A DNA stretch of 64,000 nt. Origin: Novosphingobium sp. SG919. Lineage in GTDB: Bacteria; Pseudomonadota; Alphaproteobacteria; Sphingomonadales; Sphingomonadaceae. The notes under the pieces are model-generated. The model was not told the DNA's origin, made no database searches, and worked only from the letters and a program-made list of their open reading frames with translations. The stretch spans positions 62,001-126,000 of the forward strand of contig NZ_JABCNG010000005.1 of NCBI RefSeq assembly GCF_012932495.1, given 5' to 3'. Shown here piece by piece: positions 15,821-24,222 of this stretch; position 1 is the first letter of the stretch, and each line of letters starts with the position of its first letter. The position numbers were made by a program, and so were the translations under genes.

Positions 15821-16750
15821 TCACCCTGCCTGTCGCGCAGTCGCTTCCAACTGGTTGATGCGTTCCGAACAGATGGCGTGAACGACGCGGCCCAATTCCT
15901 CGACCTGCTCGCCCAGCCACGCCAGTTCCTCCTCAGTAATATGGTAGTGCTTGGAATAGCGCGCCTTGACATAGGCTTCCTTGAGCTTCTCAAACATGGC
16001 CCGCTGCTTGCGATTGTCGCTGGGCCAGACATGGACAAGCCTGACATCCAGGCGTTCAGCCTGAGTGCGCAAGAACGCCAGATTGTGGACGTGCGGAGTG
16101 TAGAAGGTTACGACCAACAGCACGCAGTGGTAAAGGCGCTCAGCTGTTTGATGGAATAGGAATGCAGCCAGCTTGTTATCGCCGTCCTTCACGGCGTAAC
16201 CGGCATTCCGCTTGAAGCCCACTGCCGTGGGCATCCACTCTTCAAAATACTCCTTCGCCATGGCCAGCGCCGCATGCGGCGTCTTCGGCTTGGGCTGGTG
16301 CAGTTCGGTATCGTCGCTCTGGTAGAGCGCGATGCCATCGCGGGCCACGTCCATGAAGAAATAGCGCCCATGGGCGAGGCCGTCGTTCACCTCCTGCAGG
16401 GTGTGGACGATGAAATTGACCGGGGTCTTGATCGTGCCGGCAATGCCGTACTCGCGCATCAGCCGGTCATCCACCTTGGCCCAGTATTTGACCCGGTCGG
16501 TCAGGCGCTTGTCGTTGACGATGATGAGGAGGTCATAGTCCGACTGGTAGCCCTTGGCGGTGTGCGGTTCGTCGACCCAGCCGCCACGCGCGTAGCTGCC
16601 GTAGAGAATGACCTTGAGAATGCGGCCCTTCTTCTTCCACTCGTGCGAGGCCAGGGCCAGGGCGTCCTCGAATTCCTCGAAGACGATCTGTACCACGCGC
16701 TCGAGTTCGCGCTGCTTGCTGGCGGGAAGATGGTCGAGATCGCTGCGCAT
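15821..16750 (-). CDS. MNT-HEPN fusion (nucleotidyltransferase plus HEPN domain)
   Basis: This 309-residue protein joins a minimal nucleotidyltransferase (GSYARG at 51-56, SDYDLLI at 70-76) to a C-terminal HEPN domain containing R-x5-H (RYSKHYH, about 264-270). In type VII toxin-antitoxin systems MNT proteins AMPylate or otherwise silence HEPN RNases; here both are on one chain, so it may be a self-controlled RNase or an adenylating defence factor. The third acidic metal ligand expected in the MNT fold appears to be Asn (TPVNFIV), so transferase activity may be altered. It sits alone at the cargo/backbone junction behind a perfect 12-bp hairpin. Confidence 0.8.
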   Translation of the reverse strand: MRSDLDHLPASKQRELERVVQIVFEEFEDALALASHEWKKKGRILKVILYGSYARGGWVDEPHTAKGYQSDYDLLIIVNDKRLTDRVKYWAKVDDRLMREYGIAGTIKTPVNFIVHTLQEVNDGLAHGRYFFMDVARDGIALYQSDDTELHQPKPKTPHAALAMAKEYFEEWMPTAVGFKRNAGYAVKDGDNKLAAFLFHQTAERLYHCVLLVVTFYTPHVHNLAFLRTQAERLDVRLVHVWPSDNRKQRAMFEKLKEAYVKARYSKHYHITEEELAWLGEQVEELGRVVHAICSERINQLEATARQAG

Positions 16751-16772
16751 GACATGGCTACCCTGTCGCGAG

Positions 16773-16802
16773 GGCCGCCCGATGGCAAGTCATCGGGCGG
16801 CC
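16773..16802. terminator. 12-bp perfect hairpin between the sigma-like and MNT-HEPN genes
   Basis: GGCCGCCCGATG (16773-16784) pairs exactly with CATCGGGCGGCC (16791-16802) around a 6-base loop. It starts eight bases after the sigma-like stop and ends 22 bases before the MNT-HEPN ATG. On the plus strand a TGAATTTTT tail follows, so it would terminate rightward transcription best; on the minus strand it may attenuate the MNT-HEPN message. Confidence 0.6.
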
Positions 16803-16810
16803 TGAATTTT

Positions 16811-17050
16811 TCACCACGGCCACCAGCGTTGCCACCACCGCCCATGGATTGCCCGCGAAAGCCGCAAAATCGCACACGCGAATTCCCGCTGCACTTCCCC
16901 CACCGAAAGGCCATAGCGCGCGGCAAGGTCCTGGTACGAGGCACCCTCGAAGCGCATGGCTGTGAAGATCGCGCGCTGGCGCGCCGTCATCCCCCGCAGA
17001 GCCCGTCGCCCTCGCCGGCGAAACCTGCGCTCGCAGGCAGACCGGGTCAC
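16811..17050 (-). CDS. Sigma-70 region 4-like small protein
   Basis: A 79-residue basic protein. Residues 20-65 (MTARQRAIFTAMRFEGASYQ, then DLAARYGLSVGEVQREFACAILRLSRA) form a helix-turn-helix of the sigma-70 region 4 type, as in the C-terminal half of ECF factors. There is no region 2, so it cannot act as a complete sigma factor; it may be a small regulator of element genes. It begins at a GTG overlapping the ArdC stop by four bases (GTGA), indicating translational coupling. The C-terminus is Trp-rich (RWWQRWWPW). Such sigma-4-like stubs recur next to ardC in sphingomonad elements, as far as I recall. Confidence 0.7.
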   Translation of the reverse strand: MTRSACERRFRRRGRRALRGMTARQRAIFTAMRFEGASYQDLAARYGLSVGEVQREFACAILRLSRAIHGRWWQRWWPW

Positions 17051-17931
17051 GCGGCCAAGGCCTCAACCTGGGGCTGTTGCGCCCACATCCAGTCTGCCGC
17101 CTGTTGCGCCTTGCTCGCGGCGGTAAAGATGGCCCTGGGATCATGCTGGAGCATCGCTATCCAGGACGCAATATAGGCGGCATGATCGCGGCGGGGGTGA
17201 TGGGCCAAGCCAAGGTCAGCCAGAACGAACGATGCGGTGAATTCGGCACAGGCCTCTTCGATCGGAAGCCAGTCTTCCTTGAACCGGTCCTGGAACCGGC
17301 GATCAAGCCGATGCGCTGCCCCGGTGGCGTGGCCGCATTCATGGAGCAAGGTGCCGACATGGTCTACCGGACTGCGGAATGCCGAATACGGTGGCATGAA
17401 GATCGCGTCGAGGTCGATCCGGTAATGGGCATCCCACGCCCCTTCCCGCACCGGAATGCCAAGGGCAGCCACGAACGTCTCGGCATGCGCGACCCGCTCG
17501 GTTTCGGGAAGGAGGGGCCATGTTTTGGGCGTGTATCCACCGACCTGGGCCAGATTGAATACGGTGAAAGCACGCGCAAACATGCGACCTGGCGCTGCCT
17601 GACCATCGTCACCACCGACTGCCTGCCGGTCTGCGATCGGCTTCCACAATACGACAGCGGTTCCCCGCTCTCCTTTGCGGACCTGCGCGTCGAGCGCTTG
17701 CCACTGGCGATAGGTGCCCCACTGACCGCTGTTGTAGCCGCGGTTCTGCGCAGTGGCCCATAGTACCAGAACATTCATGCCGCGATAGCGCCTGGCGGTC
17801 GCGACATTCTCGGGCCGAGTCACAGCGGCACCATCATGGTGCCAGGGCATGCGCCATTCGCCGGCACCAGCCTGGATGGCAGCCACCAGTTCGGCAGTCA
17901 CTTGGGCATATACGTCATGACGGGAAGACAT
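17047..17931 (-). CDS. ArdC-like antirestriction protein
   Basis: A 294-residue protein with the ArdC layout. An N-terminal ssDNA-binding domain (residues 1-135; YAQVTAELVAAIQAGAGEWR, WGTYRQWQALDAQVRKGERG) is followed by a zincin-like metallopeptidase domain with HECGHATGAAHRLDR (His, Glu and His of a gluzincin-type site) and a downstream EEACAEFTASF acidic helix. ArdC proteins shield incoming single-stranded element DNA from restriction and anti-phage nucleases in a new host. The start MSSRHD at 17931 was chosen over the open upstream codons because of a nearby GGAG. It is coupled to the sigma-like gene. Confidence 0.85.
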   Translation of the reverse strand: MSSRHDVYAQVTAELVAAIQAGAGEWRMPWHHDGAAVTRPENVATARRYRGMNVLVLWATAQNRGYNSGQWGTYRQWQALDAQVRKGERGTAVVLWKPIADRQAVGGDDGQAAPGRMFARAFTVFNLAQVGGYTPKTWPLLPETERVAHAETFVAALGIPVREGAWDAHYRIDLDAIFMPPYSAFRSPVDHVGTLLHECGHATGAAHRLDRRFQDRFKEDWLPIEEACAEFTASFVLADLGLAHHPRRDHAAYIASWIAMLQHDPRAIFTAASKAQQAADWMWAQQPQVEALAA

Positions 17932-18033
17932 GAGCAATCTCCTGCAAGGGCGCCTCGGCCCTGACCAAGGGCGCACAAAGACCAGCAGGAGGCGCGCACG
18001 GCCCCCGCTGGCGGGACATCAGGTTCGGAAAAA

Positions 18034-20028
18034 TCAGGCGGCTTGAGCCGGCGCTTCGCCATCCTGCTCGACCGACGATCCATCGCTTGGGGTGCAAGGA
18101 GCGGCAGCGAACTCGAGAACAGCCGGCACCCAAGCGAGTGCGCGCTGCTTGACCTCGGCCTCCACTATGGCTTCCCCGGCACAGAGTCGCGCGGCAAACC
18201 CGGCCAGTTCGGCCTTGTTGCTCGCGCCGTGGCGCGCCGGCAGTTCAGGATCGATTTCCCGCAAGACATCGAGAATCTGCGCCTTGCGCAAACGGTCGAA
18301 GAAGCCCTCGGCGGTCGGTCGCCAGACATCGGCCGCCGCAATGCCGATCATCGCGCCCAATTGTGTGTGAAACGGGCGTTCGTGCGCGCCACTGGCCAAG
18401 CTGGCGGTCAGGCCACAACCGACCGCGAGCGCCAGCCACGACAGTCGTTCCGCCCAATCCAGTCCCCGGAAGGCTTGGAAAGACTGGAACGGATCCTCGC
18501 TGTCACTCCACGATCGCGGCAATCCCTCGGCATGCGCGGCCAGGGCCTGCGCGGCCCGCGAGGCCGGCACGTTGCCCAGTCCCTTGAGATCACCCGGGTC
18601 ACACAGACGAATGGTGCAGCCGATCGCGGACAGATGGCTCGGCCTGGCAACGCAGCAAGCCAGAACGAACATCGCCAGGTCGAGCGCCAGGTCTGGCTCC
18701 TGCGCGATGCTACAGGCCAGGATGTCGCGCCGGTCCTTCGCGAGTTGCACTTCCAGTGCGCGGGAATACCCCGAGGCGGTCGGCGATGTCCCAACGACCG
18801 CGTCACCAGCACTGCCGACCTCCGTATTTGCACCACCGCAATCGCCATCATCTTCGAGATCGGTCGGCGCTTCAGCTGGCGTGCGATAGTACATGTCGAG
18901 CAGCTGTGGCCGCCCGGCGCTGTCGAGCAGCAGGAAGGTGCCGACATGCGGGCGATCGCTGTCCGGAATGACCGGCGCGCTGCGCTGCAGCCGCTCACGC
19001 TCGGCGACCAGGCTATCGTATTCCTGTTCATAGAGCGCGCCCTCGCTGCCATCGGGACACGCATCGAGGCAGTCGGCCAGCTCCTGCATCCGCGCATCGA
19101 TAGCGGCGATCCGCGCCAGTGCTTCGGGCGTCGGATCGGCATGGTCGGGCCAATAGATTTCCAGCCCCGCCGTTTCGCGATGCGAGAGATAGGTCGCGAG
19201 ACACGGGCGCACCCAGGCCAGCCGGCTGCCCAGCGCGGCAACATCCGCTTCATGGGTCAGCTTGCGCAGTGCCAGGTCGTAAGCAAGATCGACGTCGAGC
19301 CAGCTCCCCTGCCCGGCTTCGCTGAACAGATCACGTTCGACGCGTCCCCCGCAGGCTTCGTATTCCGCCTCCCCCAGGAACATTGCGACGGGATGATCAC
19401 TGGCCAGAACGTCAGTCGCCAGCGCCCGCCGGATCGCCTGGGGATTGTCGCCCTGCCAGGTATCGGCGAGCCGCTGCCACACGGCCAGTTGCCGGGCATG
19501 ATCGGCCGTGGCGCCATAGGCCATCGCGATATCGAGAGTGATCGTCCCCTCCGCCAAGGCCGTGAAGATCGGCGGAGCAAGATCGGCAAGGCGCAGGCGG
19601 CCTTCGACATGGCGAACCGTGACCCCGAAGCGGCGCGCCACGGCCGCGGCATCGGCGCCATCGCCCATAACATCGCGATAGGCGCGCGCTTCATCGGCCG
19701 GCGCCATCGCTTCGCGCAGGATGTTTTCGGCAAGACTGATTTCACGCGGGCTGGCTTCGCCCATGGCCAGCAGGCAGACATCGACCAGCCGCTCCGCCGG
19801 CCAGAGGCCACGCTCGATCAGAAGTCCGATCGCGCGCCAGCGGCGACCGCCGGCATGAACATCGTAGAGCGCCTTGCGCCCTTTGGCAGGCGTGACGACC
19901 AAGGGCTGCAGCAGGCCGTGCTCGGCGATGCTTGCCGCCAGGGCATTCAGGCCGGCATCCCGCTCGCTCGTGCGGACATTGGCCTGCGACAGGCGCAGCT
20001 TGGCATGGGGAACAGCAGTGGTTTGCAT
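18034..20028 (-). CDS. ParB/Spo0J-family partition protein, long form
   Basis: A 664-residue protein with an N-terminal ParB nuclease-like/CTPase domain: LRLSQANVRTSERDAGLNAL, ASIAEHGLLQPLVV, then GGRRWRAIGLL at the CTP-binding box and ISLAENILREAM. A KorB-type HTH region (AAVARRFGVTVRHVEGRLRL) follows. The remaining 450 residues are helical with no family I know. This long ParB is common in alphaproteobacterial ICEs and plasmids and probably regulates or partitions the element. There is no ParA gene beside it. A GGAG ribosome site precedes the ATG. Confidence 0.85.
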   Translation of the reverse strand: MQTTAVPHAKLRLSQANVRTSERDAGLNALAASIAEHGLLQPLVVTPAKGRKALYDVHAGGRRWRAIGLLIERGLWPAERLVDVCLLAMGEASPREISLAENILREAMAPADEARAYRDVMGDGADAAAVARRFGVTVRHVEGRLRLADLAPPIFTALAEGTITLDIAMAYGATADHARQLAVWQRLADTWQGDNPQAIRRALATDVLASDHPVAMFLGEAEYEACGGRVERDLFSEAGQGSWLDVDLAYDLALRKLTHEADVAALGSRLAWVRPCLATYLSHRETAGLEIYWPDHADPTPEALARIAAIDARMQELADCLDACPDGSEGALYEQEYDSLVAERERLQRSAPVIPDSDRPHVGTFLLLDSAGRPQLLDMYYRTPAEAPTDLEDDGDCGGANTEVGSAGDAVVGTSPTASGYSRALEVQLAKDRRDILACSIAQEPDLALDLAMFVLACCVARPSHLSAIGCTIRLCDPGDLKGLGNVPASRAAQALAAHAEGLPRSWSDSEDPFQSFQAFRGLDWAERLSWLALAVGCGLTASLASGAHERPFHTQLGAMIGIAAADVWRPTAEGFFDRLRKAQILDVLREIDPELPARHGASNKAELAGFAARLCAGEAIVEAEVKQRALAWVPAVLEFAAAPCTPSDGSSVEQDGEAPAQAA

Positions 20029-20083
20029 GAAAGATCTCCGGGACCAGGACCGAGGCCCGGATCAGGGGAACCTTTATGCTCCC

Positions 20084-20101
20084 GGGGGGCCTCAGCCCCC
20101 C
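20084..20101. repeat. Perfect GC hairpin in the parB leader
   Basis: GGGGGGC, loop CTCA, GCCCCCC form a short 7-bp stem 56 bases upstream of the parB ATG. It could be part of an attenuator for parB or a stop for integrase read-through. Confidence 0.4.
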
Positions 20102-20204
20102 AAATCCCTCTTTCCTTTCCGCAACACCGCGCCGCCACAGACATGCAACCACCAGTTTGCCGCCAAGCTCAGCCGCATCCGGCAACGCCAAATCCCACGC
20201 CGGG

Positions 20205-21473
20205 TCAGCGATAGGCGTGCCGGCGCAGCGGTGGAAGCGTCGCGACGGCGCGAACTGGCACGGGCGAAGCCAGCGCCTGCTGGACAGTTGCCACAGGCTG
20301 CGCGGGCACGGCCGCGATACGGGCCGGAGGCAGGCAATGGTCCGCCCAGAGTTGCATCAGCGCACGCCGCTTGCGGAAAAAGTCCGTGCGCAAGTAGGCT
20401 GCCTTGGTCTTGTTGCCGATGGAATGCGCGAGGCAAGCTTCGGCCACCTCATCGGCAGTGTCGGTTTCATCGGCAACCCAGTCGCGAAAACTCGAGCGAA
20501 AGCCATGGACCGTCACAGGGACGTCCATGCCGCGCACCAGTTCGAGCAACGCCATATCCGTCAAGGCCGCACCCGAAATCGGTCCTGGAAAGATATACAT
20601 GCTGTCGTCGATCGCCAGTTGCCTGGCACGACGCAGCACGTCGGCGGCCTGGCGCGAAAGCGGCACGATATGCTCCACACCCATCTTCATGCGCTCGGCC
20701 GGAATGGTCCAGATCGTCAGATCATCGTACACTTCCGACCAGAGCGCATGCCGGACCTCGCCCGAACGAACCGCGGTCAGGATAAGCAATTCAAGGGCCA
20801 GCGTGCCGGCGCTGCTCGGCTTGGCACGCAGGGTCTCCAGAAAGGCCGGAACCTCGAAATGGGGCAGCGCGGCAAAATGCCCCTTGCGCTTGGGCTGGCG
20901 CGGCAAGCCGCGCGCGAGCGAGCGCATCGGCGCTTCGCTGTCACGCAACCCCTTGGCATAGCACCAGTCCAGCACCGCACCGATCCGTTGCCGCACCCGG
21001 CGCGCGGTTTCGGGAATATCCAGCCAGATTTCGGCCAAGACATCGCGGATCATCGGCCCATCGATCTTGTCGACCGTGCGCTTGCCCAGCTTGGGAAAGG
21101 CATAAAGTTCCAGCGTTTTGATCCACTGCTGCTGGTGCTTGCCGTTTTTCCAGCCCTTGCACATCTCGGCATGGGCCCGTCGGGCTGCCTCCTCGAACCG
21201 AGGGATCACTTTCTTGGCCTTGCGCCGCTCCTCGGCCGGATCGCCACCTTTCGCAACCTGCGCGCGCAGGGCGGCCGCTTCGAGCCGGGCGGCCTTCAGC
21301 GAGATGTGCCGAGCATCGCCGATGGTAATGTCGTTGCGTGTACGGTGGATCTGGATCCGCAACACCCACTTCCTGCCACCGGCAGGCGAAATGCGCAGAT
21401 ACAACCCCTCGCCATCAGCATAGCGGCCAGGTTCGCTTAACGCGTTGACCGTGGAGTTGGTGAGCTTTCCCAT
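20205..21473 (-). CDS. P4-type tyrosine integrase
   Basis: This is a 422-residue recombinase. An N-terminal DUF4102 arm-binding domain (residues 1-85; LSEPGRYADGEGLYLRI) is followed by a core-binding domain and the catalytic domain with Arg236 (TAVRSGEVR), His323-x-x-Arg326 (VHGFRSSFR), His350 (LAHSIGNKTKAAYLR) and nucleophile Tyr360. It integrates and excises the element at the adjacent tRNA-Ser 3' end. The C-terminus carries an extra Pro/Ala-rich tail of about 45 residues. ATG at 21473 opens the frame. No excisionase is adjacent; the AlpA-like gene at 80-349 may serve that role. Confidence 0.92.
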   Translation of the reverse strand: MGKLTNSTVNALSEPGRYADGEGLYLRISPAGGRKWVLRIQIHRTRNDITIGDARHISLKAARLEAAALRAQVAKGGDPAEERRKAKKVIPRFEEAARRAHAEMCKGWKNGKHQQQWIKTLELYAFPKLGKRTVDKIDGPMIRDVLAEIWLDIPETARRVRQRIGAVLDWCYAKGLRDSEAPMRSLARGLPRQPKRKGHFAALPHFEVPAFLETLRAKPSSAGTLALELLILTAVRSGEVRHALWSEVYDDLTIWTIPAERMKMGVEHIVPLSRQAADVLRRARQLAIDDSMYIFPGPISGAALTDMALLELVRGMDVPVTVHGFRSSFRDWVADETDTADEVAEACLAHSIGNKTKAAYLRTDFFRKRRALMQLWADHCLPPARIAAVPAQPVATVQQALASPVPVRAVATLPPLRRHAYR

Positions 21474-21659
21474 GCCCGGAATCTATCACTGGAAGGTCCG
21501 ATTTCAAACCGACCGTCCCTGCGCTAGCCCACACTCCAGCCCACACTTCGCACTTCAACGGCTCGCCCAGCGAAAATAGGAGGTTTCGAAAAAACGTCTA
21601 TTTTTCCGAACCTTGCGTCGTATTTTAGGGTAGCCCAGCGCGCTGCCGGAGGGGGCACA

Positions 21660-21749
<90 letters not shown>

Positions 21750-21911
21750 ATGAAGTGCCGTGTGAAGGCGGCGCTGGCGCCGCCCCGGTCGAGGACCGCG
21801 CCACTAGCGCACGATTCCGGGCTTGCCAAGAGGAAACAGGAGTTATCCCCAGGCGCATATTCCCCAAAAGCCTTGCTTGTTTCGCACCTGCCGCAAACCT
21901 ATATTCACCCC

Positions 21912-22304
21912 ATGTCGATCTTTGCCGAAAATACCAGTTACTTTTCGCCCCAGGCCGGCCGCCAGATTTCCGTTCCGGCGGTAAGCGAGGCACGCTTTGC
22001 GATCGGGGATGTGGTGCGCCACCGCCTGTTCGGATTTCGCGGCGTGGTCTTCGATATCGACCCGGTCTTTGCCAACAGCGAGGAATGGTACGAATCCATT
22101 CCCGAAGACATGCGACCGATGCGCGAGCAGCCCTTCTACCACCTGCTCGCCGAGAACGACGAGAGCAGCTACGTCGCCTATGTCAGCCAGCAGAACCTGG
22201 CGGCCGATGCGGAAGCCGGGCCGGTCGACCATCCCTCGCTGCGCGAGATGTTCGAAGGCTTTACCGACGGGCGCTATCGGCTAAGGCGCAGCCTGTCGCA
22301 CTGA
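21912..22304 (+). CDS. hspQ: HspQ/YccV-like heat shock protein
   Basis: A 130-residue protein of the HspQ (YccV, hemimethylated-DNA-binding) family. The key elements are ARFAIGDVVRHRLFGFRGVV, YESIPEDMRPMREQPFYHLL and 'YVAYVSQQNLAADAEAGPV'. In enterobacteria HspQ binds DnaA variants and modulates Lon proteolysis; the role here is inferred by homology. ATG at 21912 was chosen because family homology begins a few residues after it; the frame is open upstream across the tRNA. It is the first chromosomal gene beyond the element, and it is closed by a strong bidirectional terminator. Confidence 0.85.
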   Translation: MSIFAENTSYFSPQAGRQISVPAVSEARFAIGDVVRHRLFGFRGVVFDIDPVFANSEEWYESIPEDMRPMREQPFYHLLAENDESSYVAYVSQQNLAADAEAGPVDHPSLREMFEGFTDGRYRLRRSLSH

Positions 22305-22319
22305 TCTGCGCGGTACACG

Positions 22320-22358
22320 AAAAAGGGCGCCTTTCCCATGGGAACGGCGCCCTTTTTC
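22320..22358. terminator. Bidirectional intrinsic terminator
   Basis: AAAAAGGGCGCC and GGCGCCCTTTTT flank a loop containing TTTCCCATGGGAAC. A-tracts and T-tracts on both sides serve hspQ (rightward) and the ABC permease gene (leftward). Confidence 0.8.
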
Positions 22359-22373
22359 GTATCCGTGAAAATT

Positions 22374-23294
22374 TCAGGCCTTGAGCTTCCAGCCCGAGCG
22401 CAGCAGGCCATAGACAATAAGGCCCAGCACCAGGTTGAGCACGCCCAGGCCGATCGCGCCGTGCAGCACGGCCATGTTGCTGCTGCCGATGTCGCTCTGC
22501 CCCAGGAAGCCATAGCGGAAGCCCGAGATCACGTAGAAGATCGGGTTCATCCGGCTCACGGTCTGGAACGCCGGCGCGAGCCGGTCGATCACGTAGAACG
22601 TGCCCGACAGCATCGACATCGGGGTGATGATGAAATTGGTCACCGCCGCGTTGTGATCGAACTTTTCCGCCCAAAGCGAGGTGGCAACCCCGATGAGCGA
22701 GAGCAGGATCGCGCCCATCAGGCCGAACCATACCACCGCCCAGGGGTGCCGCACCACGAGCGAGACGCCCGGCCAGAACATCATCGCAGCCGCCACGGCC
22801 AGGCCCACCAGGATCGCCCGCGTCACCGCCGCGCCGACCATGGCCGCCAGCAGTTCGCCTTCGGAAATCGGCGGCATCAGGTAATCGATGATGGTGCCCT
22901 GGATCTTGCCGCCCAGCAGGCCAAAGCTGGCATTGGCAAAGGCATTGTTGATCATGCCCATGGCGATCAGGCCCGGGGCCACGAAGCTGGCGAAGGGCAC
23001 GCCCAGCACCACGCGGCCGCCACCACCCAGCGCGAGCGTGAAAATCATCAGGTAGAGCAGCGTGGTTACGGCCGGGGCCCAGATCGTCTGGGTCTGCACC
23101 TTGAAGAACCGCCGCACCTCCTTCATATAGAGGGTCCAGAGCCCGACACTATTGAAGCTGCGGAAAATCGGCTGTCCGGGCGGCGGGAAACCGGCTAGAT
23201 GCCCATAGGCATGACCGGCGGCGGCGCCTGCAAAGGTGTTGCCGGCGTCAAGCGGTTTCGTTTCTCCGGTGGGAGACGGGAATTGATTGGCCAT
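22374..23294 (-). CDS. ABC-2 type transporter permease
   Basis: A 306-residue inner-membrane protein with a soluble N-terminus (about 55 residues, MANQFPSPTGETKP) and six membrane segments typical of ABC-2 permeases, ending GLLRSGWKLKA. Key stretches are WAPAVTTLLYLMIFTLALGG, MGMINNAFANASFGLLGGKI and FVAPGLIAM. It resembles drug/lipid-type ABC-2 exporters (YadH/NodJ-like). The ATP-binding partner is not in this window, so it must work with a subunit encoded elsewhere. The frame is open far upstream (to 23942), but MANQF at 23294 is the natural start. It is divergent from the GcrA-like gene across 91 bases. Confidence 0.85.
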   Translation of the reverse strand: MANQFPSPTGETKPLDAGNTFAGAAAGHAYGHLAGFPPPGQPIFRSFNSVGLWTLYMKEVRRFFKVQTQTIWAPAVTTLLYLMIFTLALGGGGRVVLGVPFASFVAPGLIAMGMINNAFANASFGLLGGKIQGTIIDYLMPPISEGELLAAMVGAAVTRAILVGLAVAAAMMFWPGVSLVVRHPWAVVWFGLMGAILLSLIGVATSLWAEKFDHNAAVTNFIITPMSMLSGTFYVIDRLAPAFQTVSRMNPIFYVISGFRYGFLGQSDIGSSNMAVLHGAIGLGVLNLVLGLIVYGLLRSGWKLKA

Positions 23295-23385
23295 GGGCTG
23301 CGCGGTATCGCGCGCACGGGCCGATGGCAAGACAATGAAAGGGCAAGGGGCAATCCCCTTGGCCCATGCAAAGGTTTTCGAACGG

Positions 23386-24120
23386 ATGAGCTGGACCGAC
23401 GAGCGGATCGAGAAACTGACCAAGATGTGGGAAGGCGGAGCCACCGCCAGCCAGATCGCCGAGGAACTTGGCGGGGTCAGCCGCAACGCCGTGATCGGCA
23501 AGGCCCACAGGCTGGGGCTGAAGGCGCGGCCTTCCCCGGTCAAGGCCAACGACAAGACCGAGGCGACCGCCGCGGCGCCCAAGCCGGCCAAGCCGACTGC
23601 ACCCGCAGCGGCGCCAGCGCCGGTGGAAGCGCGTCCGGCAGCGCCCAAGCCTGCCCCGGCGCCCGCGCCGGTGGAAGCGCGCCCGGCCCCGGCCGCCCCG
23701 GTGGCCCGCCCTGCCCCGGCAGCCCCCGCCGCCCCGGCGCCTGCCAGCGCTGCGCCGGCGACGGACGCACCCACCCCGCCTGCACCGCGCGTGGTTTCGG
23801 TCGGCCCTGGCGGCTTCCTGCGCCAAGGCCCTGGCGACCAGCAAGCGCCGATCCCGCCCGCGCCGCCGCGCCGCCTAGTGCCCGCACGCCCGAGCCCGGA
23901 AATCGCCGACAAGACCAGCTTGCTCGATCTCAACGATCGCATCTGCCGCTGGCCGATGGGGCACCCGGGCGAGCCGGACTTCCATTTCTGCGGCGAAAAG
24001 GTGAACCCTGGCTTCCCTTACTGCGTGGAACACTGCGGCCGCGCCTATCAGGCGCAGTTGCCGCGTGGCCATCGCCGCCCGCCCCCGCCGATGCCGTTTG
24101 GCGGCCCGCGCGTGCGCTGA
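23386..24120 (+). CDS. GcrA-family cell cycle regulator
   Basis: A 244-residue GcrA-type protein. The N-terminal MSWTDERIEKLTKMWEGG and ASQIAEELGGVSRNAVIGK form the HTH that in Caulobacter recognises methylated GAnTC near sigma-70. A long Ala/Pro linker (residues about 52-160, with repeated APAPVEARPA units) leads to a C-terminal zinc-ribbon-like domain (CRWPMGHPGEPDFHFCGE, YCVEHCGRAYQ) that contacts RNA polymerase. The linker is much longer than in Caulobacter GcrA (total 173). It should regulate cell-cycle genes together with CcrM methylation. ATG at 23386 is used because the family starts with MSWT. Confidence 0.9.
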   Translation: MSWTDERIEKLTKMWEGGATASQIAEELGGVSRNAVIGKAHRLGLKARPSPVKANDKTEATAAAPKPAKPTAPAAAPAPVEARPAAPKPAPAPAPVEARPAPAAPVARPAPAAPAAPAPASAAPATDAPTPPAPRVVSVGPGGFLRQGPGDQQAPIPPAPPRRLVPARPSPEIADKTSLLDLNDRICRWPMGHPGEPDFHFCGEKVNPGFPYCVEHCGRAYQAQLPRGHRRPPPPMPFGGPRVR

Positions 24121-24176
24121 TCCACGGGGCCTGGCATAGCCGCCGGGCCCCGTCGTACCATTGCCGAAAATAACGC

Positions 24177-24207
24177 AAGGCCGCGCCCTTAACCGGGACG
24201 CGGCCTT
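24177..24207 (+). terminator. Intrinsic terminator after the GcrA-like gene
   Basis: AAGGCCGCG pairs with CGCGGCCTT around a 13-base loop; a short T-containing tail (GTCGTTC) follows. It ends 15 bases before the diguanylate cyclase start. Confidence 0.6.
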
Positions 24208-24222
24208 GTCGTTCTGGCGCGC

